This document shows positions 33,881 to 46,054 of a DNA stretch of 64,000 nt, piece after piece (positions within the stretch are counted from its first letter, which is position 1; each line of letters opens with the position of its first letter). The translations under genes were made by a program, and so were the position numbers. The notes below the pieces were generated by a model that saw only the letters and a program-made list of their open reading frames with translations, did no database searches and had not been told where the DNA came from. Origin of the DNA: Benincasa hispida. Lineage: Eukaryota; Streptophyta; Magnoliopsida; Cucurbitales; Cucurbitaceae. The stretch is from positions 17,778,645 to 17,842,644 of the forward strand of contig NC_052350.1 in NCBI RefSeq assembly GCF_009727055.1, in the 5' to 3' direction.

Positions 33881-35810
33881 ATGATTTAAGCACTCAGTTT
33901 ACGTTCATTTTAGCTTGGTGGGTGTTTTTCATAAGGTGTATGAAATGGGGTTGAAATGGATATATTATGGTTTCTGACATCAAAATTCCTCTTTAGTTCA
34001 TTGTAATTGTTGTAATCGAATCTTCTTTTTATGGGCCTTAATGTGTGATTAAGATTCTGTAAATTTGTTGGAGTTAATAGAGTTGAAATTAGGTTGTAAT
34101 TGAGGAAAGTTGTAAGCAAGCACAACAGCAAAAAGTAGCCAAATGGTTTCTGCCTCATAGCGTTGCAACTTACTGCATGGAGCATTGCAACACTGTTGTT
34201 TAGTAGCCTAGAAATGTGCACACAAGGACAGACTGGTTTGGGTGATTTTGGTTCGATCGATTCAGACTCCTTTTGACTTTTTTAGCCCGATTTCTTACTT
34301 TAGAGGTTCGGTTCGAGTGATTTGGAGCCGGTTCAGGTCGATTCGAGCAATCCAGCAGTGGTTTAGACTTGGTTTAATTTATTCTTGTAATAATTTAGTT
34401 TATTGCTTGCCGAGGATGTTAAAACCAGTCCATTTAAGTGTGTTTAATTATTTATGCATCATGGAATTTATGTTGTAATTAAATAATCTTGTATGTGCAT
34501 AAAGTATGCCATGCAAATTTAAAATCCTACCATAGGAAGCATATAACATGTATTGAAAATATATTATAAATAGTTAAAATATACAGTATGCATGTGTTAG
34601 GGTTTCATGTTTTTAGTATAATTTGTTATATTAAATTATGAAATACTTGGTGCATGTTATGGATTGTTATTATGTCTATAGTTTTACAAAATGTTATAAA
34701 ATGAATTAGACATTTAAAATATATAACAAAGATAAACGCCTGCTCACCTAAGGTTAACAAATAACAACTTGTTTTAATAGTTCAAATAGGTCATTATCTT
34801 GTAAAACTTTTGTTACAAACTGACCTGAGCTAAAATTTTGTCTAATAATAGAGGTACTTAAGTTGACAGTGTATGAAAGACCTGTTACCTTGGGATTTTT
34901 AGCCAGTTCTAGAGCGTTGTTAACTCAGTTTTATGAGCATGCGTGAGCGATGCGAGTTAATAAATTAGTTTATCACTTATCACTTAGACGTCATAGGTTA
35001 AATCCAAATATAATTGTTATATTTGGATAAACACCTAGACTTAAGTTGTATTTATTAGTCAGAATATATCTAAGTAAATATTTACCAAAAAAAAAATAGG
35101 ACACTTTAGTGAGAGACTAATGATATATACGATATATTGTTCTTAACTCTCACATCCCTAAGAATTCACACGGTGAGATTATGGTCTATTTCGAGTCACC
35201 CTGGGAGTGACTTCCATTTGGAAAGTATTTGCATGGGTCAATAGCAAGGTGAATAGAGGAAGTTGTTCATAGTAAGGGTGAAGGATGTGTGTCAACATAT
35301 CCTACAGTCTCTTCCATTAGTTTGGACCATGAGATTCCTATGTTGCGTCTGCTTGTCATTTTTAGACGGTATTAGTTAGTCCTTTTTCAGCGACTATCCC
35401 TTCGGAGGGTTGTAACATAGGATTCAGAACAACTCAAACTCCAGAAATGGATAGCGTCTCTTAGGTCCACTCCCAACATTGACTCTTCGATTGGTAGCAT
35501 TGTTGGGGCCGACCTGCAATCTAAAAATGTAGGGTTACACTTATAAGAGTTACTAAGTGTTAGCAAGTTCTTGACCGAAAATGGTAACTGAATATCTATA
35601 TGAATAAAGAGTTATTCTAGAGTTAGTATTTAGTCAAGAATGTCTTGCTTCAGTGAAGGAATATTTGACTGTCTCTCGGTAGCATCTATTCTGACTCACT
35701 ATAGTATCGTTGCAAATAAATAATGAAATGTGAGTACATTATTAATTTTCCTAAAATTTGAGTGGATTTGAAAAGTAATTTACTGATTAGAATTTGTTTA
35801 TATTTTCAGC
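33881..35810 (+). repeat. 5' leader of element B
   Basis: Homologous to the A leader, with one ~160-bp unit (core near 35193-35228, GTCACCCTGGGAGTGAC). Around 34150-34200 short GTTGCAAC / GCATTGCAAC / CAACACTGTTG words stand where A has CGATCG motifs. The 3' end TTACTGATTAG…TTTATATTTTCAG precedes the gag ATG by one base. Confidence 0.7.
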
Positions 35811-36670
35811 ATGTCGAATTCTTCTAAAATACTTGCTTCCAATAAATTTAACGGTTTTGATTATTCAACATGGAAATCAAATTTAAACGCAATACTAGCA
35901 GATGATGATTTAAGGTTTGTTTTAACCGAGGAATGCCTTTTAACTCCCAACTCATCTAGAAAAAAAATAGTTTGGAATGCTTATGACAGATGTACTAGAG
36001 CAAATAATAATGCTCGAATCTATATATTAGCAAGCATATTTAATACACTCGCTAAGAAATTTGAGACCATAGTTTCTGCTAGAGAAATCATGGATTCGTT
36101 ACAGACTTTGTTTGGATAATTTGTCAGGAACGAAATTCTTGAAGACATTTATAGCTATAACATAAAGGATAGAACCACTATTAATGAACATGTTCTAGAT
36201 ATGTTAAAAGTAATAAACACGAATGTCATAGATGGGAATACTAAGAAAGCACAACAAAGTAGATATGATTTACTGGTTGTTGAAACTTGTTTAGTCGAAA
36301 ATGATAAATTAACCTGGATATTAGATTCAGGTGTCGCTAATCATATTTGTGCTTTCACTTAGGAAACTAGTTCCTGGAGGCAACTTACAGAAGGAGAAAC
36401 AACCCATTAAGGTAGGGATTAGGGAGGTTGTCTCAGCTAAAACAGTGGGAGATATAAAGTTATTTATTGAAGATAGATTCATTTACTTGGAAATGTTTAT
36501 TATATTCCTGCCATCAAGAGGAATTTAATATCTATCTCATGTTTGCTAGAACAAAAGCATAAAGTTTCTTTCGAAGTTAATTAAGTGTTCATTATTTGAA
36601 AGGGTATTAAAATACGTTCTGCAAAACAAGAAAAGAACTTATATATGTTAAAACCAACTGAGGTAAAAAC
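35811..36670 (+). pseudogene. Gag-protease region of element B
   Basis: Gag frame 35811-36119: MSNSSKILASNKFNGFDYSTWKSNL…, LRFVLTEECLL, YILASIFNTLAKKFE, AREIMDSLQTLFG then stop; translation past the stop gives NEHVLDMLKV. A deletion then joins Gag to CLVENDKLTWILDSGVANHIC (about 36291-36356), the protease DSG motif. VYYIPAIKRNLISISCLLEQKHKV follows in broken frames. Zinc knuckle and C-terminal Gag are missing. Confidence 0.85.
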
Positions 36671-37430
36671 TGTTTTGAATATTTCATCAATTTTATTGAT
36701 GATTATTCTAGATATAGCTATACTTACCTAATGCATCATAAGTCTAAAACCTTTGAACAGTTCAAGGAATATAAGGCAGAGGTTGAGAACCAATTAGATA
36801 AAAAGATTATAACACTTCGATGAGATCGATGTGGGGAGTATATGGACTTTAAATTCTAGGACTACTTGATGAATTTAGTCTCAACTCATAGCACCTGGTA
36901 CACCTCAACAGAATGGTGTAGCGGAAAGAAGAAATATAACCCTATTGAACATAGTTCGTTCATTGATGAGTTATGCTCAGTTGTCTAATTCTTTTTTAGG
37001 ACATGCAGTAGAGATTGTTGTTTACATTTTCAACATGGTTCCCTCAAAAATGTTTTTAAAACACCTTATGAGTTATGGAGAGGACGTAAAGGTAGTTTAC
37101 ATTACTTCAAGATTTGGGAATGTCCGACACCCGTGTTGGCTCAGAATCCAAAGAAGTTGGAACACTGTTCGAAAGTATGCCTATTTATAGGGTACCCCAA
37201 AGAAATAAAAGGTAGTCTATTTTATGATCCTCATAAGAATAAAGTATTTTTATTGACAAATGCAACATTCTTAGAGGAGGACCACATAAGAAATCTTCAA
37301 CTTCGCAGTAGGCTAGTACTAAAAGAAATGTCCACAAAAGCTACAGACAAATCAACAAGGGTTGTTGATCGGGCTGGTCCTTCAACAAGGGTTGTTGATG
37401 AAACTAGTCCATCACATCCTTCATAAGAGT
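36671..37430 (+). pseudogene. Integrase of element B, internally deleted
   Basis: The GAG-pre-integrase HHCC region is deleted: TEVKTVLN runs into FINFIDDYSRYSY-like codons. Then LDKKI.TLR.DRCGEYMD (with stop), APGTPQQNGVAERRNITLL (catalytic Glu), FLGHAVEIVVYIFNMVPSKMF, and after shifts KVCLFIGYPKEIKGSLFYD and NATFLEEDHIRN. The linker has STRVVDRAGP and STRVVDETSP. Not functional. Confidence 0.85.
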
Positions 37431-38400
37431 CGAGAATGCCTCCACATAGTGGGAGGGTTGTTCAATAGCCTAATCATTACATGTGTTTGATGGAAACTAT
37501 GGTCATCATACCTGACGATGACTTGGAGGATCCATTGACGTCTAAATATACAATGGAAGATATGGATCGAGACTAATGGATAAAATTCATAGACCTCGAC
37601 ATGGGGTCTATGTACTTCAATTCAATTTAGGAACTTGTCGATCAACCAAATAGGGTAAAATCTATTGGTTGCAAATGGATCTACAAGAGAAAACGAGACC
37701 AAGCTGATAAAGTACAGACCTACAAAGCTCGACTCATGGCAAAAGGGGTTAACCAAAGAGAGGGAGTGAACTTTGAAGAAACCTTCTCTCCAATTGCCAT
37801 GATTAAGTTAATTAGAATACTCTTATCCATTGTTGTCTTTTATGATTATGAAATATGGCAAATGGATGTCAAGACAACCTTTTTGAATGACTTTCTTGAA
37901 GAGAGTATTTATATGTCTCAACCAGAGAGGTTCATTGAACAGGGTCAAGAGCAAAAGGTTTGTAAGCTTAAAAGATCCATTTATGGGTGAAACAAGGATC
38001 CTGATCCTAGAATATAAGGTTCGACACTATGATCCATTTTGAATAGAATGTTGATGAACCTTGTGTTTATAAGAAAACTATAAAAAAGACTGTAGCTTTT
38101 CTGGTACTATATGTTGATGATATCCTACTCATTGAGAATGAGGTAGGATTTCTTACTGATGTTAAGAGATGGTTGGCATCTCAATTTCAAATGAATTTTT
38201 TTTAGATGCATAGTATGTTCTTGGGATCCATATAGTTTGGAATCACAAGAATAGAATGCTAGTCTTATCTCAAGCATCTTATATTGACAAGATGTTGTCT
38301 AGATATAAGATGCAAAATTCCAAGGGAGATCTATTACCTTTTAGGCATGGAATTCATTTTTCTAAGGAACAATCTCTGAGACACCTCAAGAGGTTGAGGT
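37431..38400 (+). pseudogene. Reverse transcriptase of element B
   Basis: CKWIYKRKRDQADKVQTYKARLMAKGVNQREGV (about 37668-37770), FEETFSPIAMIKLIRILLSIVVFYDYEIWQMDVKTTFLNDFLEE, IYMSQPERFIEQGQEQKVCKLKRSIYG then a stop. YVDDILLIENEV (about 38112-38147) keeps the YVDD catalytic box. Stops and a T-run (38195-38204) break the frame. Confidence 0.88.
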
Positions 38401-38401
38401 T

Positions 38402-38962
38402 ATGGAAAAAATTCCTTATGCATCAGCAGTTGACAGTTTAATGTATGTCATGTTGTATACACGACTAGATATCTGTTATGTAGTTGGAATAGTCAGCAGG
38501 TTTCAGTCTAGTCTTGGATATGATCATTGGACTATCGTAAAGGACATCCTCAAGTATATTCGGAGAACGAGGAACTATATTCTCGTGTATGATGCTAATG
38601 ATATGATCTTCACAGGATACACTGATTCTGATTTACAAACTGATGTGGATCCTAGAAAATCCATTTCAAGATCAATATTCACTCTAAATGGAGGGAGTTA
38701 TAGTTGGAGGAGTATAAAGCAAAGTTGTATTGCTGACTCTACCATGGAAGCAGAGTATGTAGCTGCATGTGAAGTGGAAAAAGAAGCAGTATGGCTAAGA
38801 AAGTCCGTGACTAATTTGGAAGTAGTTCCAAATATGCATTCGCCTATTACACTCTATTGTGACAACAGTGGAGCAGTTGCAAATTCAAAAGAACCTCGAA
38901 GCCATAAGCACGGGAAGCACATCGAGTGCAAATACCATCTTATCGGGGAGATAGTACACTAA
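38402..38962 (+). pseudogene. RNase H domain of element B
   Basis: A 186-codon open frame: MEKIPYASAVDSLMYVMLYTRLDICYVVGIVSRFQ, GYTDSDLQTDVDPRKSISRS (first Asp), IADSTMEAEYVAACEVEKEAVWLRK (Glu) and ITLYCDNSGAVANSKEPRSHKHGKHIECKYH (Asp). The best preserved domain of B and the reference for the empty G2 site. Stop at 38960; the following codons still resemble the LVDPFTKIL tail. Confidence 0.9.
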
Positions 38963-39079
38963 AGAGATATGATCATCACGCAAATAAGCTCAGAAGACAA
39001 TTTAGTTGATCCATTTACTAAGATCCTCATGATTAAAGTGTTCGAAGGTCACCTAGTTGGACTAGGACTACGAGATAAA

Positions 39080-39640
39080 TAAATCTAGAGCAACAAACCC
39101 AAAACAGCGACCTTCGAAAGAAGACGTAACCTCGAGAACCGCAACCCTAAAAGCCAAAATATATTCTTTAAACGCATTAATTTGAAAATTTGTAATTATC
39201 GGAAACATAGAACATGACATTTAATTAATTTTGTCCAGTAAAAAACTTTTTAGATTAGAAGTTACAATTTTTCATGAAGTTCCATTTTGGTCACTTTGTA
39301 CTTTCAGAAAGTTTAACTTAACCCAATCCAAAAATAAAACTAACCCAATCTAACTCTTATATTTTGGATTGGGTAGTCTAGTTTGTCGGTTATTTGAATA
39401 CCCTTGAAAGAAGAATGAGGAAAGAGCACTAGAGTACTTTCCATTTGCAAATAAATTTTTACCAAAACCCCCATCTAAAATCAGGAGAGAGCCAGAGTCC
39501 AACAATGCTCTGCCCATTTTTGACCATTTTTTGCCAACTAATTTCCACTAAATTCCAAGGAATAGAGCACTTGAATACTTTCCATTTGCAAATAAATTTT
39601 TACCAAAACCCTCATCTAAATTAGGGTATCTGATCCCTAA
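39080..39640. other. Insert of unknown origin in tail of element B
   Basis: Not found in the A or C tails. Holds a near-perfect ~45-bp direct repeat (TACTTTCCATTTGCAAATAA… at about 39439 and 39577) and an inverted repeat AACCCAATCCAAAAAT / ATATTTTGGATTGGGT (about 39316-39331 and 39357-39373). Termini and duplication were not identified. Could be a MITE-like or captured genomic fragment. Confidence 0.45.
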
Positions 39641-39720
39641 TATATTGTAATTATGTTTTCTCTCAAAACTCAACATTGCATATATGATACTCCACTGGAG
39701 TTTTAGTCCAAGTGGGAGTT

Positions 39721-41643
39721 TGTTTGGTTGTATGTCCTAAAACTCGCAGTTTGTAATCTTTAAACATATTTTATTTACAATAAAGTTATTATTGAGGTTT
39801 ATTCAATAAAGTTGTTATTGAACATGTAAATTATACTTGTAATAGTCTAAATTCAATAAACTAACGAAGCTCTGGCTATAGTATGAATACTTGAACTTTA
39901 TGTAGAGACAGAAAAATAAATCAAGTTTGAGTATATAGTCAAAACGGTCTATAAGTATAAGGATAAGGTTGGATACTTTATCCTGAGAACACTATGGATG
40001 CGACCCGCTTTGTATTTGATAGAAAAGATGTGATCCTAAAATCGTTCATGTGGAGACATGCGAGTGGGGGCATTCTATGTAAAAGATGTTTGCATAAGAC
40101 TAGACCACGAAATAGTCACTTTTCTTTATAATACCGTTGACTGTTAAAACTGACTATTTCAACTCGATAACATAAGGTAACTCGATCTCAATCCTGAGCT
40201 AACTATGAACTTCTGTTTATTTGGGATTATCCTTTAATCTGCAATGGTGAGAGTGGCTCAACATCACCGCTCAATAAGCCTCCCATTTTAGGGGTAAGAC
40301 CGAGATAGCTGGGGACATAGTCCTGGAAGATGAAACTCACTTTACCTAATTTTGGGGTTAGTAGATAGGTTGTTCCTTTAAGTATTGACTCCTAGTCTTG
40401 AACAAGAGGTGAGCTCTATGACTGAGAGGGACTCGATTTATTGGTAGGACCATAAACCAATTGTTCATTAGTGAATTGGTAGAGACTTAAGGAGCAAGAT
40501 GTATTATAGGGGTAAAACAATAATTTTGACCCCACTATTAATATGAACAAACTATGAAGGATCGACTTACTGATAATGGTTAAATCAAGTGGACAAAAGT
40601 ATATCTACAGTGAAGAGAGTGCAGCTACTAGGCTTTAGGGGAGTGACCCGGTAGTTAACGAATGTTGATTAATTCGGTTAAAAGAGTTTAGTTGATTAAT
40701 CTCGGGTCATTGGAGCTCATGATCTATAGGTCCACTAAGTTCCCCTACTAGTTCACAAACGGACTAAACCTTATAATAGTATGATGAGAGAATATGAAAA
40801 GTTCAAATTCGATTTAAAGGGAATTATTAATTATATATGATGTAATTAAATGTTTAATGATCAAATTAAACGAAATTGAAATATTGGAAGATATTTAAAT
40901 ATGATTTAAATATTAAACATGAATGGGATTCGTGTTAAAAATTGATTTTTAATTAATTTAATATTTGATATTAAATTAATTAATTTAATTATTTCATTAA
41001 TTATTTAGAATTAATTTTATTTAAAATTGAATATTGGATAAAATTAATTCTATGAAAATTAATTATTGAATTGATTTTAGAATCAAATTTCAATTTTTAA
41101 AATTAAATTTATTTTAAAATGAAATCAATTATAAAATTTAAAATTGAATTCATTTGAAAATGAAAAACCAATTAGTGGATTTTTCCCACTTTAAACAACC
41201 ACATCTTCCACTTAATTGAGAGAGATTTGGTGTCATCTTCTCTATTTTTCTGAATTGCATGTGATGGTTGAATAAGATTAGGAATTTTAGCTGTGAAATT
41301 TGATCATGCAATCTGAAAAATAATAGAGAAAAAGTTCTCTCAATATCTTCACACCAAAACCAAAATTCTCTAAATTTTCCTTTAAATTGATACTCATTTT
41401 GGTCCCCACAATCCAATTTAAGGGCCTAGAGAATAGTAAAGAAGATCAAGTGGTGGTCTACAAGCTATTGAAGAACAAAATTGAGCTGAGAAGTTGCTGA
41501 TTTGGAAGAATCTTCAAAGGTAAAAACTCATAAAACCTATTTTCTGTTATTTTGACCTTGCATGCTTAATCTCTAAAATTAATGAAATTAGAGTGCTTAA
41601 AATCCAAATTACTTCAACATGTTGAGTGTCTACATCAACACCA
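39721..41643 (+). repeat. 3' LTR of element B
   Basis: 1923 bp from TGTTTGGTTGTATGTCC, directly after AGTCCAAGTGGGAGTT, to CATCAACACCA. The 40900-41160 part is extremely AT-rich. Ends in the Gag N-terminus of element E (minus strand). Confidence 0.88.
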
Positions 41644-41903
41644 TTAAATATGGCGTCCAATGCTTGAGAATTTCCTAATGATGCTTCATCTTTAGCCTCA
41701 GGCCACTGTAATTTAGGTTTCAAGATTTTCTTTCCATCATTAGTTTCGGTGGTTGAATGCGACCAACTAGTCACTATAGCCTTCCACATTTTACTATCAA
41801 CTGACTTCAGAAAGGCAGTCATTCGAGTTTTCTAATAAGAATAGTTTGTTCCATCAAGAATAAGAGGATGGGTGGTAAAGATACCTTCTTTGATTCCGTT
41901 CAT
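41644..41903 (-). pseudogene. Gag N-terminus of copia element E
   Basis: The minus strand from the ATG at 41903 reads MNGIKEG…LILDGTNYSY then a stop, and MTAFLKSVDSKMWKAIVTSW, TTETNDGKKILKPKLQWPEAKDEASLGNSQALDAIFNGV. This is the N-terminus of a Gag lineage distinct from A/B/C (DGTNYSYWK…, IFNGVD). Broken at 41644 by the end of the B 3' LTR, after which the frame reads LTR. A decayed PBS (minus strand CTAGTATCATAGC, 41945-41933) lies just upstream, followed outward by TGAAAAGATC, the probable LTR end. Confidence 0.82.
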
Positions 41904-41945
41904 GATTGAAGCACCTGAGATAAAGGTAACTTGCTATGATACTAG

Positions 41946-43080
41946 TGAAAAGATCTATAAGATGACTCATCACTCAAAATACAGATGTTAAATGGAAAGC
42001 ATAGACAAGCACTGTTACAAAAAAAAGAAAAATGAAAAATAATAAAAGTAAGTAAAAACACACAAAAGTTGGTAAGCCAATTCGGTGGTATCCATCTATA
42101 TTTAGAGGACAATGTGTCCAGGAAAGATAATCCACTAATATTAAAGAGTTAAGCAATTACAACATAGTACTTATCTGTAATTCAATGAATACTACAGTAA
42201 CTTACGTAAGCCTAACCTATAGATCACCTAGACTCTCCCTAGATGTAAAACTCCCTCTCTATTGAACTTAGGCTCCCCCTAAGTGTGTTATAGTGTGAAT
42301 GCTTCGGCTTCCAACAGTGTGTGAGACTCCTCTCTTGATTATTTTCTATTAGCTCAATGAACTCTCTTCATTGAAAAATCTTAGGTCCTCCCTAAGGTAA
42401 AGAACTCCTTCTCGATAATGAAGTCTTAGGCTCTCTTTAAAACCGAGAATCCCTTTTCAACAACAATACCTTAGGCTCCCCCTAAGACAGAAATTATCTT
42501 TAAGGTATTGCAATTTTCAATAAATGCAACTGAACAACGGAATATGGTGAGTATAGATAAAAAGTTTCGATATTACACAAATTGGCCACCAAGAACAAAA
42601 ACACTTTCAGACCCTAAACAAATAAGGCAACGCTAAAAGAGCACCATCATTCTCCTTTTAAAACTATTGCCAAGAAAGAAAACAAACTCCTCAATCAGAA
42701 ATAATAAGCAACACCTAAAATAAGGAAAATATCAGGCAAAATAAATTTGTAGAAATTTTTCAGATAAGGAAAGAAAATATACTATAGGAGATAATATTGT
42801 CTGTGACCGATGTTAAGACTACATTTGTGATAACAACAAAAGCTAGCCTTAGAAAAAATATAGAGCCAATCAACAAATCTCTAACAATTACCTTCAACAT
42901 TGATATTTCGAACCTTGGATGTGGTTGAGTTGCCCACCGGAGATGACCGATAGTGGTGGTTGTCAGATATGGTCGATGATCGTCAATGGTGGACAGTGGA
43001 AGATGGTGGCAGTTGACAACAACTGTAGTGGAAGTGTGGTAGAGGATTAGAGAGGGTATTTTGATAATTAATTTTATATA
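41946..43080 (-). repeat. Probable 5' LTR region of element E
   Basis: Begins TGAAAAGATC next to the decayed PBS, so it should be the LTR read inward. Contains four CTTAGG…CTAAG-type words (about 42267, 42382, 42427, 42471), e.g. CTTAGGCTCCCCCTAAG. The outer end of the LTR was not found. A G-rich stretch (42930-43060, repeated GGTGG and CGATGATCG) has no recognised function. Confidence 0.45.
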
Positions 43081-45139
43081 GTATACTTATTAGAGAGAGA
43101 TTAACCATTAAACTCTAAAAAATATTCTTTTAAAAGTTTATTTCAAGCGTTTATGTCAAAAGTTGTTGCTAAATAATCTCTTTTTTTTAAAATGATTTTT
43201 ATTTTTATTTATTTAATAAACACTTGAAAAATTAAATTAAACACACCTTAAATTTACTATAATTCATTTAGCTTAAGATTATATGTTCAAACTTTCTATA
43301 ATGTCATTTCCTCCGCCAATTAATATTGAATAATTTCTACTTGTTGAATATTATACATATTTTAGATCCCACAAATAAGGAGAAGTGTTAACATTATCTA
43401 ACCTTTTGCTTTAGATTTGGTTAATTAGGTAAATGGAAAATGGAGAGATAGAGAGTGTTATGAGAACCTTCTATTTTGGAATGTAAACCAAAGGAACAGA
43501 CTACTTGAGCTAGCAATCCCCACATTATAAGGTCCCTTTCTTTCTCTTCTTTCATTCAATAATTCAATGCTACACCATTTAAAGAAAAGATGTTTAGAAA
43601 ACAGCTCTCTTTTACCCTAATTGTTTTCATGTTTAGAAACTTTGATGGTGCTTTTAATTTAGACCTAGCTCTAGCATTTAAGAATTTGATGTTTACATCA
43701 ATTTAGTTGTTGTGCATTTTAATTGTTTCAAAGAAAATACCTATGTTATTTCAAAATTATTCTCGATGTTTTGTAAAGGTTTTAATACTACTACTGAAAA
43801 AAAAACTATTATAATTTTGGAAAAAACTGACATCAAGATAATGGTAGGTAATCTTGGATGAAACTTAAGGTCCAAACATCATCGCCACCGCTTCAAATCA
43901 TTACCAATTCACTTTTTATCTAATATTCTAACCATTGGAATATGAAAAGTCAAAGTCAATAATAATCTTAGCTGTTGGAAGATTTGATAAAATTTAAGAA
44001 AATTATTTTAAATGATAAAACTACTAAAAATATTTACAACTAAAAACAAAAATATTACGACCTATCTGTCGCGATAGATAACAATAGACATTTGTATCTA
44101 TCTGTTGTCGTTTATCGCGGTTTATCGATAGGCTGTGATATTTTGTTAATAATTGTAAATATTGTGATTCATTTTTCTATACTTAAAAAAAAATTAAGTT
44201 TTATTATTATCATTATTGTTATTATTATTTAATCTAACTTTACTTTATATATATGGTAAATAATGAGAGACCGACTTTTTTGTTGTTATGGTATGATGTC
44301 TATCACTTTTTTGATTGCGTGGTTTAAATTTGTATTTTATTATTATTATTATTATTAGTTTTCTGATCTCTTAGTTAAAGTATATATGTTTTTTTGCCAT
44401 TTAAGTATGCTCAAGCTCATGTTAGGGTTTTATTTTAATCTTTGTACATTGTGTGGTGCTATATTGTAATTAAAAATATTTGAGTGTATCTTCACTTCAT
44501 TCCCCATTTTCGGAAGTCAAGAATCTCTACGAAAAAAAAATCATTTTTTAATTTTAATTATTTTATTTAAAATTAACTAAAATTTGATAATATTGATATT
44601 TAAAATTATAAATATTTTAGGATTATTTTTAAATATAGAAAATTGAACCAAGTATTATTATTATTTTTATTTATTTAAATAAATAATCATATAATTTTTT
44701 TAAAAATATTTTATTGTAAACTTAATACAAAAGTTATTATATTATGAAATTAATTTTTATAGAATAATACATACAATCTTCCTATCCCCGATCGGAGATT
44801 GGAATTAAATCTCCAGTTTGACTCTCCCTATCTGGTCAAATTGGGATTTCTTTATCTCGATTTAATTGAGAATTTCTCTATAAAAAAATTTCTACTTGAA
44901 ATCATTTTTCTTCTCTCTAATTTGGTCTAGGGTACATATAATAAAGTAATATATTCGGGATTTGTATCATTCTAGCTTAATTTTAGAAAGTTATTTGTTA
45001 ATGCAATGAAAAAACTAGACTCATTTTTACAATATTTACCATTTGTTTCTTTCACAAGTGAGAACTAATGCTAGATTTACTATTATTTCCCAAAGTACAA
45101 CAATTGAATTTACTGCAACAAAAAATAAAGGAAGTCTTT
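43081..45139. other. AT-rich intergenic DNA
   Basis: No gene or element ends recognised. Contains a cluster of imperfect inverted words around CTATC/GATAG (44061-44140) and two TTA/ATT microsatellites (44199-44229 and 44337-44358). Long A/T runs elsewhere. Confidence 0.6.
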
Positions 45140-45307
45140 TGTTGAAAACAAGACCAGAATGAATGATTTATGTGTTTTTATTGATCAATTGTACAAGTAT
45201 TAATAGCTTGATATAAGAATTAAAATTAGCTATCATAATCCTCTAACAAAGCTCAACCTACCATCTAAAAATCCTAACAGAAGAAGACTGAATTTACAAT
45301 TTTAACA
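45140..45307 (-). repeat. 3' LTR of element D
   Basis: TGTTGAAAACAAGACC…AATTTTAACA, 168 bp, followed on the plus strand by TCTCCCCTT, the complement of the purine tract AAGGGGAGA that primes plus-strand synthesis. Confidence 0.93.
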
Positions 45308-45362
45308 TCTCCCCTTAAACTCAAGGTGTTAGGGTAGAAACAACCTTGAGTTTGCACAGTAG

Positions 45363-46029
45363 CTAAAGAAAGCGCACAGAGGGAAGAGCTTTGGTGAAGA
45401 TGTCAGCCGGTTGCTCAGTTGTAGGTATGGATTGAAGGCGCAGAGTAGAATTTTGAAGATGATGGCGGACAAAATGACAGTCGGTCTCAATGTGCTTTGT
45501 CCATTCATGAAAAACATCATTATGTACTATATGAATGGCGCTATAGTTGTCACAATGAAGAATAGTGGCAGAATTTTGAGGAGCCCCCATGTCAACCAAC
45601 AACCAACGCAACTATAAGACCTATGAGGTTGCATCAGTAAGTGCACGATACTCCGATTCAATGCTAGATCGAGAAACAATCGTTTGTTTCTTACTTCACC
45701 AAGAGATTAGAGAATTACCCAAATAAAATAGTAATATATGGTAGACCGTCTATCCATAGGATCACCCTCCCATTCAGCTTAGAATATCCAGACAGAACCA
45801 AAGAGGATTTAAAGGAGAATTGAATTCCATGTCCTAGCGTACTTTTAAAATAACGCAAAATACGAAGAACAACTGTGAAGTGGATAGTGCGAGGAGTGGA
45901 CATGAACTGACTGACAATATGAACCGCATAAGCTATGTCAGGATGAGTTACTGTTAAATATATAAGGTTTCCAACCAGTTGTCTATACAGTGTTGGATCA
46001 TGGAGGGGAATATCATCAAAAGAGGACAA
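45363..46029 (-). pseudogene. RNase H region of element D
   Basis: Frame 46029-45715: SSFDDIPLHDPTLYRQLVGNLIYLTVTHPDIAYAVHIVSQFMSTPR, LRILRYFKSTLGHGIQF, SSLVLSGYSKLNG where the usual D of YSDADW is changed. Frame 45611-45363: MRWLLVDMGAP, LHCDNYSAIHIVHNDVFHEWTKHIETDCHFVRHH, PTTEQPADIFTKALPS, the RNase H end with CDN intact. The part between (45612-45714) is broken. Confidence 0.9.
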
Positions 46030-46054
46030 ACGAACTTTGGATAGGTAGTATCCA

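Larger units (their letters stand above)
32328..41643 (+). mobile_element. Copia element B
   Basis: 5' LTR without its first ~160 bp (32328-33863), PBS (33869-33880), leader (33881-35810), gag, protease, integrase, RT, RNase H, tail with foreign-looking insert, and 3' LTR (39721-41643). Same lineage as A, with a homologous leader, Gag start and linker. Stops, frame shifts and a gag-protease deletion inactivate it. It ends within Gag of element E. Confidence 0.88.

Noticed and set aside
41150..41416. A minus-strand 88-codon frame
   Set aside because: Antisense to the AT-rich B LTR; the matching part of the B 5' LTR does not keep it open.
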